Positions 53,373 to 61,232 of a stretch of 64,000 nt of DNA are shown one piece after another (positions within the stretch are counted from its first letter, which is position 1; each line of letters opens with the position of its first letter). The position numbers and the translations under genes were made by a program. This DNA is from Sneathiella chinensis (lineage in GTDB: Bacteria > Pseudomonadota > Alphaproteobacteria > Sneathiellales > Sneathiellaceae). The notes under the pieces were generated by a model. That model had not been told where the DNA came from, did not search any database, and saw nothing but the letters and a program-made list of their open reading frames with translations. The DNA lies in contig NZ_VNWN01000002.1 of NCBI RefSeq assembly GCF_012720115.1, positions 558,001 to 622,000 on the forward strand, in the 5' to 3' direction.

Positions 53373-54548
53373 TCAGGACGCGATTGAGGTATTGGCTATT
53401 CTGACCACGGACACATTGTTCTTGCCGTGGGTCTTGACCCTATACATCTCTTCGTCGGCCTGATCCACCAGATCGGTCCAGCTTTTTGTCCCGACGGAGC
53501 GGATATCCGTGATGCCAATGCTGGCGGTGACCGGTTGGCCGTCCGGGCGCAGCCCGAAGCCGTTTGTGCGCATGCGGCGGATGGCCTTGCCGGCCCCGGC
53601 GGCGTTGGTGTTGGGCAGCAGCATGACGAATTCCTCGCCGCCCCAGCGGATCAGCACATCGGAATCCCGCAGGTTCCGTTTCATGCTGGCCGCCGCCTCG
53701 GCCAGAATGCGGTCCCCGGCCTCGTGGCCGAACTGGTCATTGATGATCTTGAAGTTGTCGATATCCAGAAAGACAACGGCCAGATCGGCTTTCTGGCGCT
53801 GGGCAATCCGGAACTGAACGTCGAGGATTTCCTCGCCGCTGTTGCGGCTGTAGCAGTTGGTCAGGCTATCGACGGAGGCCTGCTCGACCAGTGACAGCAT
53901 GTAGCTGAGCTGACTGATGGAGGAAAAGGCACAGAGCATGCTGGCCCCCATCAGGGACAGCAGGATCCCCAGCCCCGGCATGGGATTGACCTGACTGGGC
54001 ATGAGCGACAGGATCAGCAACTCGCTGGTGAAGATCAGGATCAGCGTCAGGAAGGTTTCCTTGAAGGTGAGCGGGAAGATGGCGATGCAGACAACCACCA
54101 GAAACGGGAAAATCGCATAGCTTGCCGAGGTCAGGCCATCAATGGATTCAACAAATTGCGGCAGGATCAGCGGTTGGTACAGCCCCTGAAAGACCAGATT
54201 GATCGCAAAGAAGATGCCAAGCGCAACATAGGCATCCCGAAGGGTGTCTTTCTGGCGGGTGACGACCATCAGGCCCAGAAGAAGCAGCGCGGATATGCCC
54301 CGGAACAGGGCCAGTGAGCTGGATGTTTCCGGCGGGAAACTGGCCACATCCATCAGGATACCGGCCAGAAAGAGGACCATGCCCACAATGGTCATCAGGC
54401 GAATACGGGACAGGATCACCAGTGCCCGGCGGCGTACAAGCAAGTGGGAATGAAGCCGGGCAGAGATCAGACCGGCAATTCGTTGATGTGAAATCTTTTC
54501 CCCGCTGCCGCCGGTAATGACGTTCAACAGATACCTTAACGCAGACAC
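53373..54548 (-). CDS. membrane diguanylate cyclase (GGDEF domain)
   Basis: A 391-residue protein. Residues ~48-225 contain six or seven hydrophobic segments, probably an uncharacterised membrane sensor. The GGDEF domain follows with active-site GGEEF at 303-307, and RDSD at 294-297 sits exactly five residues before it, an intact inhibitory I-site for c-di-GMP. VDSLTNCYSRNSGEEIL starts the domain. It should make c-di-GMP from GTP and be product-inhibited. Confidence 0.92.
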   Translation of the reverse strand: MSALRYLLNVITGGSGEKISHQRIAGLISARLHSHLLVRRRALVILSRIRLMTIVGMVLFLAGILMDVASFPPETSSSLALFRGISALLLLGLMVVTRQKDTLRDAYVALGIFFAINLVFQGLYQPLILPQFVESIDGLTSASYAIFPFLVVVCIAIFPLTFKETFLTLILIFTSELLILSLMPSQVNPMPGLGILLSLMGASMLCAFSSISQLSYMLSLVEQASVDSLTNCYSRNSGEEILDVQFRIAQRQKADLAVVFLDIDNFKIINDQFGHEAGDRILAEAAASMKRNLRDSDVLIRWGGEEFVMLLPNTNAAGAGKAIRRMRTNGFGLRPDGQPVTASIGITDIRSVGTKSWTDLVDQADEEMYRVKTHGKNNVSVVRIANTSIAS

Positions 54549-54640
54549 TCAGGCCCCCCCGAGGGATGATACAATTACGACACTCGGTACTGATTGTTAC
54601 AAAAAGTATCAAATTTTATGGATTGCCATAAGGGAAATGT

Positions 54641-54666
54641 GAAAAACGGGCCGAATCATCGGCCCG
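54641..54666 (-). terminator. intrinsic terminator after the crotonase gene
   Basis: CGGGCCG (54647-54653) pairs with CGGCCCG (54660-54666) around 6 nt. On the minus strand a run of five T follows (54646-54642). Confidence 0.88.
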
Positions 54667-54700
54667 CTTTGCAGTGACTGTGACATGAATAAGACAGGAA

Positions 54701-55471
54701 TTACCGTTTCCGGTTGATAAAGGCTGTCATCATGGTGCGGGGCTCGTCCACCTCAAAGGCCTTGGCGTAGCTGTCGATGCCGCACTGGATGCCTTCCTCG
54801 GCCGTGGTGTTTTCCCACATGTTGCAGAGTTCCTTCTGCAACCGGATGGCGTTTCGGCCGCCCTCCAGGATTTCCTCGACCACCACATTTGTCGCTTCAT
54901 CCAGCTTGCCTTTTTCGGCAAGGCGCTGGACGAAACCGGCCTGATAGGCCTCATCCCCGTACAGGGTGCGGGCGGTCAGGACCAGATCCCGGGCAAGGCC
55001 GACACCCAGGGTGCGGGGCAGGATGGCCGCCTCGATAACGGACGGGATGCCGACGCGCACTTCCGGCATGGCGAATTCGGCGGTTGCCTCGGCCACGACG
55101 ATGTCACAGATGGCCGCAATTTCCATACCGGCACCAAGGCAATAGCCGTTCACACGGGCGATCACCGGAACGGGCAGGGCGCGAATGGCGGCACAGACAT
55201 TATGCAGCGAGGTGATGAAGGCGCGGGCAGTATCCGGGTTCAGTTCAGCCATTTCGTTGATGTTGGCGCCGCCGACAAAGGCTTTTTCACCGGCACCGGT
55301 CAGGACCACAACCGCAACATCCTTGTCGGATTTCAGCGCATCAAAGGTGGCCTGCAGTTCGACAAGGATGTCTGAATTGAGGGTATTCAGCTTTTTCTGG
55401 TTGTCGATGGCGACGGTACAAACATCACCATTTGCGGTTTTTTCGCGGGTTGTTTTCACAAAAGATGCCAT
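54701..55471 (-). CDS. enoyl-CoA hydratase/isomerase (crotonase family)
   Basis: A 256-residue crotonase-fold protein. The oxyanion-hole tract is AFVGGANINEM, the active-site loop is NGYCLGAGMEIAAICDIVVA, and EFAMPEVRVGIPSVIEAAILPRTLG follows. The second catalytic Glu position of classical hydratases reads differently (VGIPSVIEA), so hydratase, isomerase or another crotonase reaction cannot be separated. The ATG at 55471 follows GGAG; a TTG four codons earlier overlaps that site. It could supply crotonyl-CoA between Hbd and Ccr. Confidence 0.88.
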   Translation of the reverse strand: MASFVKTTREKTANGDVCTVAIDNQKKLNTLNSDILVELQATFDALKSDKDVAVVVLTGAGEKAFVGGANINEMAELNPDTARAFITSLHNVCAAIRALPVPVIARVNGYCLGAGMEIAAICDIVVAEATAEFAMPEVRVGIPSVIEAAILPRTLGVGLARDLVLTARTLYGDEAYQAGFVQRLAEKGKLDEATNVVVEEILEGGRNAIRLQKELCNMWENTTAEEGIQCGIDSYAKAFEVDEPRTMMTAFINRKR

Positions 55472-55516
55472 TCTATTCTCCAATTTTTGTTATTAGGCAT
55501 TATATTTGAGGGAGAA

Positions 55517-55547
55517 CCCCGGAAAAGCGGGGAGGTATCCCGGGATA
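55517..55547. repeat. two adjacent palindromes in the NifU-family leader
   Basis: CCCCG-GAAAAG-CGGGG (55517-55532) is followed by the perfect 12-bp palindrome TATCCCGGGATA (55536-55547) in the 109-nt divergent region between the crotonase and NifU genes. Operator or leader hairpin; no T tract. Confidence 0.45.
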
Positions 55548-55592
55548 ATTTCGGGCAACCCTAACCATTTGTTGTGAAGTTGAGAAGAGCCA

Positions 55593-56411
55593 ATGTTCAT
55601 TCAGACACAGGCAGGCGATACCCCGGCGCGGTTGGAATTCTACCCCGGTAAATCCGTGGTTGAAGCCGGCGGGATCAAGATCAATCGGGAGGAGGCGGAA
55701 AGCCGCTCCCCGCTCGCGCAGCGCATCTATGCGGTGGCAGGTGTTGAGGGGGTGACCCTCAATACGGACAGTGTGCTGGTCGAAAAATCCGCCGATGCAA
55801 ACTGGGATACGCTGCGGACTGAAATTTTTGGCGCCATTATGGCCCATTATGAAAGCGGTGCCCCGGCCCTGAAAGAAGGCGCGTCCGGCGAGGACGGCGA
55901 GTTCGATACGGAAATCATTGATCAGGTGAAGGACCTGCTGGCCACCCGGATCGTTCCGGCGGTCACCCAGTCCGGCGGGGATGTGGGCTTTCACAGCTAC
56001 AAGGACGGGAACCTGTACCTGAAGCTGCAAGGCTCCGCCTTTTCCATGCTGACCGGTATTACCAACATGCTTCGGCATTATGTGCCTGAAATCAAGGCCG
56101 TGGTCGATCACCGCGAGGCGCTGCCCCGTCCGGGCCTTCATTCAGAAGAAGGGCTGGTCATTCGCGAATTGCTGCAAACCCGGATCAATCCGTCCATCGC
56201 GGCCCATGGCGGGTATATTACGCTGGTGGATGTGAAGGATGCGGTTGCCTATGTGCGCCTTGAAGGCGGCTGTCAGGGCTGCGGCATGGCCGATGTCACC
56301 CTGAAACAGGGCGTGGCCAAGGAAATCATGGAAAAGGTGCCGTCCATTACCGAGGTTCTGGATGTGACAGACCATGCGGGCGGGGCCAACCCCTATTACC
56401 GACCGTCCTGA
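55593..56411 (+). CDS. NifU-family Fe-S scaffold protein with a duplicated NifU domain
   Basis: A 272-residue protein with three parts. Residues 1-95 are an Nfu N-terminal domain. Residues ~104-172 look like a NifU C-terminal domain (EIIDQVKDLLATRIVPAVTQSGGDVGFHSYKDG...) but the cysteine loop is replaced by QGSAFSMLTG. Residues ~184-260 are a canonical NifU domain with Cys227-x-x-Cys230 (GGCQGCGMADVTLKQG). Usual alphaproteobacterial members have about 190 residues and one NifU domain. Probable Fe-S carrier. GAGAAGAG precedes the ATG. Confidence 0.87.
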   Translation: MFIQTQAGDTPARLEFYPGKSVVEAGGIKINREEAESRSPLAQRIYAVAGVEGVTLNTDSVLVEKSADANWDTLRTEIFGAIMAHYESGAPALKEGASGEDGEFDTEIIDQVKDLLATRIVPAVTQSGGDVGFHSYKDGNLYLKLQGSAFSMLTGITNMLRHYVPEIKAVVDHREALPRPGLHSEEGLVIRELLQTRINPSIAAHGGYITLVDVKDAVAYVRLEGGCQGCGMADVTLKQGVAKEIMEKVPSITEVLDVTDHAGGANPYYRPS

Positions 56412-56460
56412 TCGGGTCCTGATCGGTTCCTGATATTCTAACGATTTTTACGCCTCTTTC

Positions 56461-56495
56461 TTGATCCCGGCCTGACGCTGTCTTGCCGGGATCAA
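56461..56495. repeat. 11-bp inverted repeat at the cyclase stop codon
   Basis: 56461-56471 and 56485-56495 pair perfectly over 11 bp with a 13-nt loop, and the cyclase TGA lies in the stem. Possibly a shared terminator between the converging NifU and cyclase genes, although T tracts are poor. Confidence 0.55.
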
Positions 56496-58231
56496 CGTTC
56501 CAGACGATAGACCTGAACGCTCTTGTGCCGTCCCTTGACGGAATGGGTGCCCACATCCCGGACGCCCGTATCGATATGGGCGGCTTGCCGGGTCTCCTCG
56601 GATATCAGGGTGCAGACCTCTGACGGGCAGTTCTGGTTGGGCAGGCTTTTGCCCAGTTGCTCGATCCGCTGGGCGATATTCACCGTATCGCCAACCACCG
56701 TATAGTTGATGCGCCCGGAAGAGCCGATATTCCCCACCACCAGTTCGCCGCTGTGAATGCCGATCCGCATACGGATCGGGGGCTCCCCGGCCTTGACCCG
56801 TTCCCGGTTGTCCTGATGGATGGCCGCGTCAATCTTTTGCGCTGCCCGGCAGGCCCGCTCGGCGTGGTCCTCCTGATGGGCGGGGGCGCCCCAGAAGGCC
56901 ATGACCGCATCGCCAATAAACTTGTCAACGGTCCCGCCTTCGGCCTCGATGCAGTTGGTTACCAGTTCGAAATGGTGGTTCAGCAGGTCCGCCACCTCGT
57001 GCGAGGACATGGTCTCGGCCAGCGAGGTGAAGCCGACGATATCGGTGAACATGACCGAGACGCAGCGGGTTTCCGAGGCCGCGACACCGGATTCCATCAA
57101 TTGCCGGACCAGGCTTTTCGGCACATAGTTTTCAAACCAGTGCAGCCCGCGCAGCATGGTGGCGTGGGCCTGCGCCGCTTCGTCGATTTCCTGAAAGCGG
57201 CTGGATGGCAGTTCCGCCTCTGCCGAGAAATCAAGACCGGAAACCTTTTTCGAGGCGTTGGACAGCACCCGGATCGGGCGGGCGATCCGCCGTCCCATGA
57301 AGAAGGCAAGGATCACCCCCAGCACCAGAATGCCAAGTCCGACGATGCCCGCCATGGCCAGACGCCGGACTTCCCGGGTGGCGTCTTCATACTTGACCCG
57401 GTACCCGATGATGAACGGCCGATCCGTATAGCCTTCGAGGGAGGTATAGAAGAACTGGTAGCGCTCTCCGTTCACATCGAGGATATGCCCGTCAAACCCC
57501 AGTTCATCCCGGAACAGGCGGAACGGACTGCGGTCCCCTTTCCAGATATTGGCAAGGACGGGGTCGCGGATTTCCGACAGTTTCGGCACCACCCCTTCAT
57601 AGGTGACGGTGTCTGAATTGACCGGATAGGCGTCCTGCGTCAGAACATGGTCCTTGCCATACAGGATGAACCGGTCCTCATCTTCCGACAGGCCGTTCTT
57701 CTGGATGGCCTTGCTGATAACCGAGACAGGAACCGCGGCGAACAGGATGCCGATCAGGTCGTTCTCCTTGTAAATTGGCTGGCGGAAACTGAGGACGGTT
57801 TCCCCGGCGTCCGGGGCGTAAACCAGCCGTTGCCAGCTTCCTGTCCGATGATCGAAGGCATCACTGACCGTGGCGGCCGTAATCGGGTCGCCGGAATTGT
57901 CGAATAGAAAGGTTTTCTCTGTGCGTCGGTCCGCAACGATGGTGGTCAGGTTGGGATAGACAAAAACCAGTCCCTTGATCTGGCTGGACCCGGCCAGTCC
58001 GGCCAGCAATGAATGTTCCAGTGCCTGTACATCGTCGGAGTCGATCTGGCCACGATAGATCAGCTCCGCCAGATAGCGGACCTGTTCCTCGGCCGGGTTC
58101 AGAAGATTTTCAAGGTTGGCCTTGACCAGATCCATTTCCGCCTTTGCCTTGTCGATCAGCAATTCGCGGGTGTTGGTCAGGCCGGATATGATGCTGATCC
58201 CCAGAACGGACAGGACTGCCACTGCGACCAA
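56492..58231 (-). CDS. membrane class III adenylate/guanylate cyclase with periplasmic sensor
   Basis: Domains in order: TM helix, large periplasmic Cache-like sensor (~40-290), TM helix (AMAGIVGLGILVLGVILAFFMG), HAMP-like linker, cyclase domain. Metal Asp residues are in MFTDIVGFTSLAE and FIGDAVMAFWG, the Lys in TVDKFIGD and Thr-Asp in VVGDTVNIAQRIEQL favour ATP. So cAMP is the likely product. The TTG at 58231 is the only standard start and truncates the first TM. An ATT at 58309 with GGAG upstream (58320-58317) would give 605 residues and a proper cytosolic N-terminus. Confidence 0.9.
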   Translation of the reverse strand: MVAVAVLSVLGISIISGLTNTRELLIDKAKAEMDLVKANLENLLNPAEEQVRYLAELIYRGQIDSDDVQALEHSLLAGLAGSSQIKGLVFVYPNLTTIVADRRTEKTFLFDNSGDPITAATVSDAFDHRTGSWQRLVYAPDAGETVLSFRQPIYKENDLIGILFAAVPVSVISKAIQKNGLSEDEDRFILYGKDHVLTQDAYPVNSDTVTYEGVVPKLSEIRDPVLANIWKGDRSPFRLFRDELGFDGHILDVNGERYQFFYTSLEGYTDRPFIIGYRVKYEDATREVRRLAMAGIVGLGILVLGVILAFFMGRRIARPIRVLSNASKKVSGLDFSAEAELPSSRFQEIDEAAQAHATMLRGLHWFENYVPKSLVRQLMESGVAASETRCVSVMFTDIVGFTSLAETMSSHEVADLLNHHFELVTNCIEAEGGTVDKFIGDAVMAFWGAPAHQEDHAERACRAAQKIDAAIHQDNRERVKAGEPPIRMRIGIHSGELVVGNIGSSGRINYTVVGDTVNIAQRIEQLGKSLPNQNCPSEVCTLISEETRQAAHIDTGVRDVGTHSVKGRHKSVQVYRLER

Positions 58232-58451
58232 AGTACCAAAGCCAACCGCCAGCGCCGTGGCAATGGAAATTCGACCCTTCGGGTGTGTGGGGGCATCAGG
58301 TGTTGAAATCGCTTCTCTCCAACAAGGACCTCATCTGGACGGGGCGCAGTGTATCCGGTTTACCGGGCAATGCAACGTGGATTGATGGGGCAGGCTGTTC
58401 AACCGTGCCTCAAACCCCCTATTGTCGTGGACTTTCCGTTTCGTTGCCGGT

Positions 58452-59042
58452 ATGAGTTTGGGTATGAACATGCTGTTGATCTTTGAAATCGTCCTTTTGC
58501 TGGCCTGCATCTTCTCCCTTGCGATGATGCGGCGCAGTTATTTCCCGGTCAATCTTTTCTGGGCGGTCGGGGTGACCGCGATTGGCGCGGCGGCGGCGCT
58601 GGGCGCCTTTGTCTATGCCGGATTTGACAGCGTTGCCCCCTATCACACTACCGTGACCCGGTTTGCCGGCTCTGTCGGGCTTGTCAGTCTGGCGCTGGCA
58701 GCGGCGGGCGGTATTTTTTCACGCCAGTTTCATCAGGCAGGCTGGTGGATTGTCCTGATCGGGATCATGGCGCTGGTCGGGGTTCTGTTGTTCGATGCGT
58801 GGCAGTTGTCGGAAAATGTTCGATATGGCGTGATCGGGGTTCTGGTTCTGGCGGCGGTTTATCGGTTGCTGTCGGCCTTTTCCATCGGGATTTTTCTGGC
58901 CGCCGGGACGGCGTTTCTGGTTATTGCAGGCACGGCCGCGGGCAGTGTCGCCTCCATGGTCGGCATGAACAGCACCAACCTGTATCATCTTCTTCTTTCG
59001 GTGGCGGTCCTGCTTTTTGGCATCTACGCCATGAAAGAGTGA
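58452..59042 (+). CDS. polytopic membrane protein of unknown function
   Basis: A 196-residue protein with six or seven hydrophobic segments and almost no loops (MLLIFEIVLLLACIFSLAMM; WWIVLIGIMALVGVLLF; LLLSVAVLLFGIYAM). I recognise no family or catalytic residues. The start is unsure: TTG 58422, ATG 58452 or ATG 58464, none with a good ribosome site. Divergent from the cyclase. Confidence 0.72.
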   Translation: MSLGMNMLLIFEIVLLLACIFSLAMMRRSYFPVNLFWAVGVTAIGAAAALGAFVYAGFDSVAPYHTTVTRFAGSVGLVSLALAAAGGIFSRQFHQAGWWIVLIGIMALVGVLLFDAWQLSENVRYGVIGVLVLAAVYRLLSAFSIGIFLAAGTAFLVIAGTAAGSVASMVGMNSTNLYHLLLSVAVLLFGIYAMKE

Positions 59043-59126
59043 AAAGGCCTTGAAACGCTGAGGCAAGCAGCCTAATACGTTAATCGAATTTTTAAAGAAC
59101 CAATGTATGAACGGTACAGGGGATCG

Positions 59127-59160
59127 CGGGAACGCTTTTTCCCGGTGCTTTTGTTTTTTT
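59127..59160 (+). terminator. probable intrinsic terminator
   Basis: CGGGAA (59127-59132) pairs with TTCCCG (59139-59144). GTGC then a T-rich run (T4-G-T7) follows. Confidence 0.55.
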
Positions 59161-59185
59161 CAAACGGAACAGACCGAAAATCATT

Positions 59186-59404
59186 ATGACTGACACCGAG
59201 GCTCAACACACTACCAAGGATCTCTTCGTCGTATTTGGAGGACGGGTGATCGATACACGCGGTCGGGATTTTGCCGATCCCCGCAAGATGGATGTTTGCG
59301 GCTTTTTTGAAAGCCGGGAACAGGCGGTGGACGCATGGCGCGCAGCCAGCCAGAAGCATGTGGATGACGCATTCACCAAGTACGTCATCGTAAAGGTCTG
59401 GTAA
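59186..59404 (+). CDS. DUF4170 protein
   Basis: A 72-residue cytosolic protein, LFVVFGGRVIDTRGRDFADPRKMDVCGFFESREQAVDAWRAASQK..., matching the small DUF4170 family of alphaproteobacteria. Function unknown. It lies upstream of the gamma-glutamyltransferase gene; a strongly structured 120-nt spacer separates them. Confidence 0.85.
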   Translation: MTDTEAQHTTKDLFVVFGGRVIDTRGRDFADPRKMDVCGFFESREQAVDAWRAASQKHVDDAFTKYVIVKVW

Positions 59405-59438
59405 AAGCCGCGACGGACGCTGATTTTCCTGCCGCTTT

Positions 59439-59505
59439 TTGGGAAACGGGCAAAAGATATTTTGCCTGACGCGTACCTTGGGGGTACGCTGGCAAAAATT
59501 CCCAA
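59439..59505 (+). promoter_or_regulatory. structured 5' leader of ggt with alternative stems
   Basis: Stem O: TTGGGAA (59439-59445) with TTCCCAA (59499-59505). Stem A: GGCAAAA (59449-59455) with TTTTGCC (59460-59466), loop GATA. Stem C: GCGTACC (59471-59477) with GGTACGC (59483-59489). O, A and C together form a three-way junction. Alternatively TTTTGCC (59460-59466) pairs with a second GGCAAAA (59491-59497), enclosing C. The AAGGTAGG ribosome site (59510-59517) follows at once. No known riboswitch class fits by eye. Confidence 0.6.
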
Positions 59506-59524
59506 TAAAAAGGTAGGTACAACG

Positions 59525-61114
59525 TTGCGTAACTTTTCTCTTCCCGGACGTTCCGTCACTTACGGACTTAATGGCGCTATCGCCACTTCCAGCGTTCATG
59601 CCTCACAGGTCGGGCTGTCGATCCTGAAGGCGGGCGGTAACGCCATGGATGCGGCCATTGCCGCCTGTGCGGTGCAGTGTGTTGTCGATCCCATGCAGAC
59701 CGGGATCGGCGGTGACTGCTTTGCCCTGATTGCCCCGAAAGGCAGCGACCAGATTGAGGGGCTGAACGGCTCCGGGCGGGCGCCTGCGGCCTTGACCGCA
59801 GATAGCCTGCTTGAACAGGGCATTGACGAGATCGCCCTGACCAGCCCCCATTCTGTTACGGTTCCCGGTGCCATTGATGCCTGGGAAAAACTGCATCGTC
59901 AGTATGGCAGCATGGATTTCGCCGACATTCTGGCGCCCGCCATCGATTGCGCTGAAAACGGGTTTGTGGTCACCCAGCGGACGGCTGTGGACTGGGCTCT
60001 TACCGAACAGAAGCTGTCCGCCAATGCGGCGGCGTCCCGGCTTTATCTGAAAAATGGCAAGGCCCCGGCAGCCGGAACCGTCTGGCGGTCACCGGAACTG
60101 GCACAGACCCTGAAGGCCGTGGCCCGTCACGGCCGGGCCGCCTTCTATGAGGGCGAGATTGCCGAAAAGATGGTGGCGACGCTGAACGCGGCGGGTGCCG
60201 TTCACGCAGCAGACGATTTCGCCGCGACCGCCGCCGACTTTGTCGATCTTGTGTCCACCGATTACAAGGGGAACCGGGTTCACCAGATCCCGCCGAACGG
60301 GCAGGGCATCACGGCGCTGATCATGCTCAATATCCTCAAGGGCTATGACATGGCGGGGCTGGACCCGGTTGGTACCCGGCGTCTGCATTTGCAGGCCGAA
60401 GCAGCGCGGTTGGCCTATCTGGCCCGCGATTTGTACGTTGCCGATCCCACGCAGGCCGAGGTGCCGGTTGACATGCTGTTGTCCGACGAGTTTGCGGCCC
60501 ATCTTCGCAATCATATCACCGAGGGCAAGGCCGGCGATCCGAAAGGGGCCGGTGCGTTCGACAAGCACAAGGACACGGTTTACCTGTCCGTGGTGGACCG
60601 GGACGGAACAGCGGTTTCCTTTATCAACTCCGTGTTCCATCCGTTCGGGTCCGGCATTGTGTGCCCGGATACGGGGGTTGTCTTCCAGAACCGGGGCGCC
60701 GGTTTCGTGGTCGACAAGGATCACCCCAACTGCGTCGCGCCGGGCAAGCGGCCCATGCACACCATCATTCCCGGCATGGTCACGGCCAAGGGCAAGGCGT
60801 CTATTTGCTATGGTGTCATGGGCGGCGGTTACCAACCGGTCGGTCATGCCCATGTACTGTCCAATATCTTTGATTTTGGCATGGATGTGCAGGAAGCCAT
60901 TGATTGCCCGCGGGCCTTCTATAACGCCGGTATTCTGGAGCTTGAGGAAACCATCGCGCCGGAGGTCCGGCAGGAACTGGCCGACATGGGCTATCAGATC
61001 AAGACCCCGGACATGCCCCATGGTGGCGGTCAGATGATCATGATCGATCATGAAAACGGTGTTCTGGCCGCTGGCAGCGAACCGCGCAAGGACGGCGCGG
61101 CACTGGCCTATTAG
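59525..61114 (+). CDS. ggt: gamma-glutamyltransferase family protein
   Basis: N-terminal-nucleophile hydrolase of 529 residues that cleaves or transfers gamma-glutamyl groups, typically from glutathione. N-terminal part: YGLNGAIATSSVHASQVGLSILKAGGNAMDAAIAACAVQCVVDP with GGDCFALI. The autoprocessing Thr is expected in HKDTVYLSVVD, followed by the oxyanion GSGIV and VMGGGYQPVGHAHVL. No clear signal peptide, so it may be cytosolic, as in the broader family. I choose the TTG at 59525 because AAGGTAGG lies 7-8 nt upstream; the earlier TTG at 59462 is inside the leader hairpin. Confidence 0.9.
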   Translation: MRNFSLPGRSVTYGLNGAIATSSVHASQVGLSILKAGGNAMDAAIAACAVQCVVDPMQTGIGGDCFALIAPKGSDQIEGLNGSGRAPAALTADSLLEQGIDEIALTSPHSVTVPGAIDAWEKLHRQYGSMDFADILAPAIDCAENGFVVTQRTAVDWALTEQKLSANAAASRLYLKNGKAPAAGTVWRSPELAQTLKAVARHGRAAFYEGEIAEKMVATLNAAGAVHAADDFAATAADFVDLVSTDYKGNRVHQIPPNGQGITALIMLNILKGYDMAGLDPVGTRRLHLQAEAARLAYLARDLYVADPTQAEVPVDMLLSDEFAAHLRNHITEGKAGDPKGAGAFDKHKDTVYLSVVDRDGTAVSFINSVFHPFGSGIVCPDTGVVFQNRGAGFVVDKDHPNCVAPGKRPMHTIIPGMVTAKGKASICYGVMGGGYQPVGHAHVLSNIFDFGMDVQEAIDCPRAFYNAGILELEETIAPEVRQELADMGYQIKTPDMPHGGGQMIMIDHENGVLAAGSEPRKDGAALAY

Positions 61115-61134
61115 AACGATCGTTACAGAATATG

Positions 61135-61163
61135 AAAAAAGCGGCTTTTAAGCCGCTTTTTTT
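61135..61163. terminator. bidirectional intrinsic terminator
   Basis: A6-GCGGCT pairs with AGCCGC-T7 around a TTTA loop. It lies between the converging ggt and argS genes and can serve both. Confidence 0.9.
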
Positions 61164-61232
61164 GTGTTTTTTCGCTCTTTTTCCAAAACCGGCCGATTTC
61201 GGGTCGGCCGGGTCACCGGATTGGAGAAGACG

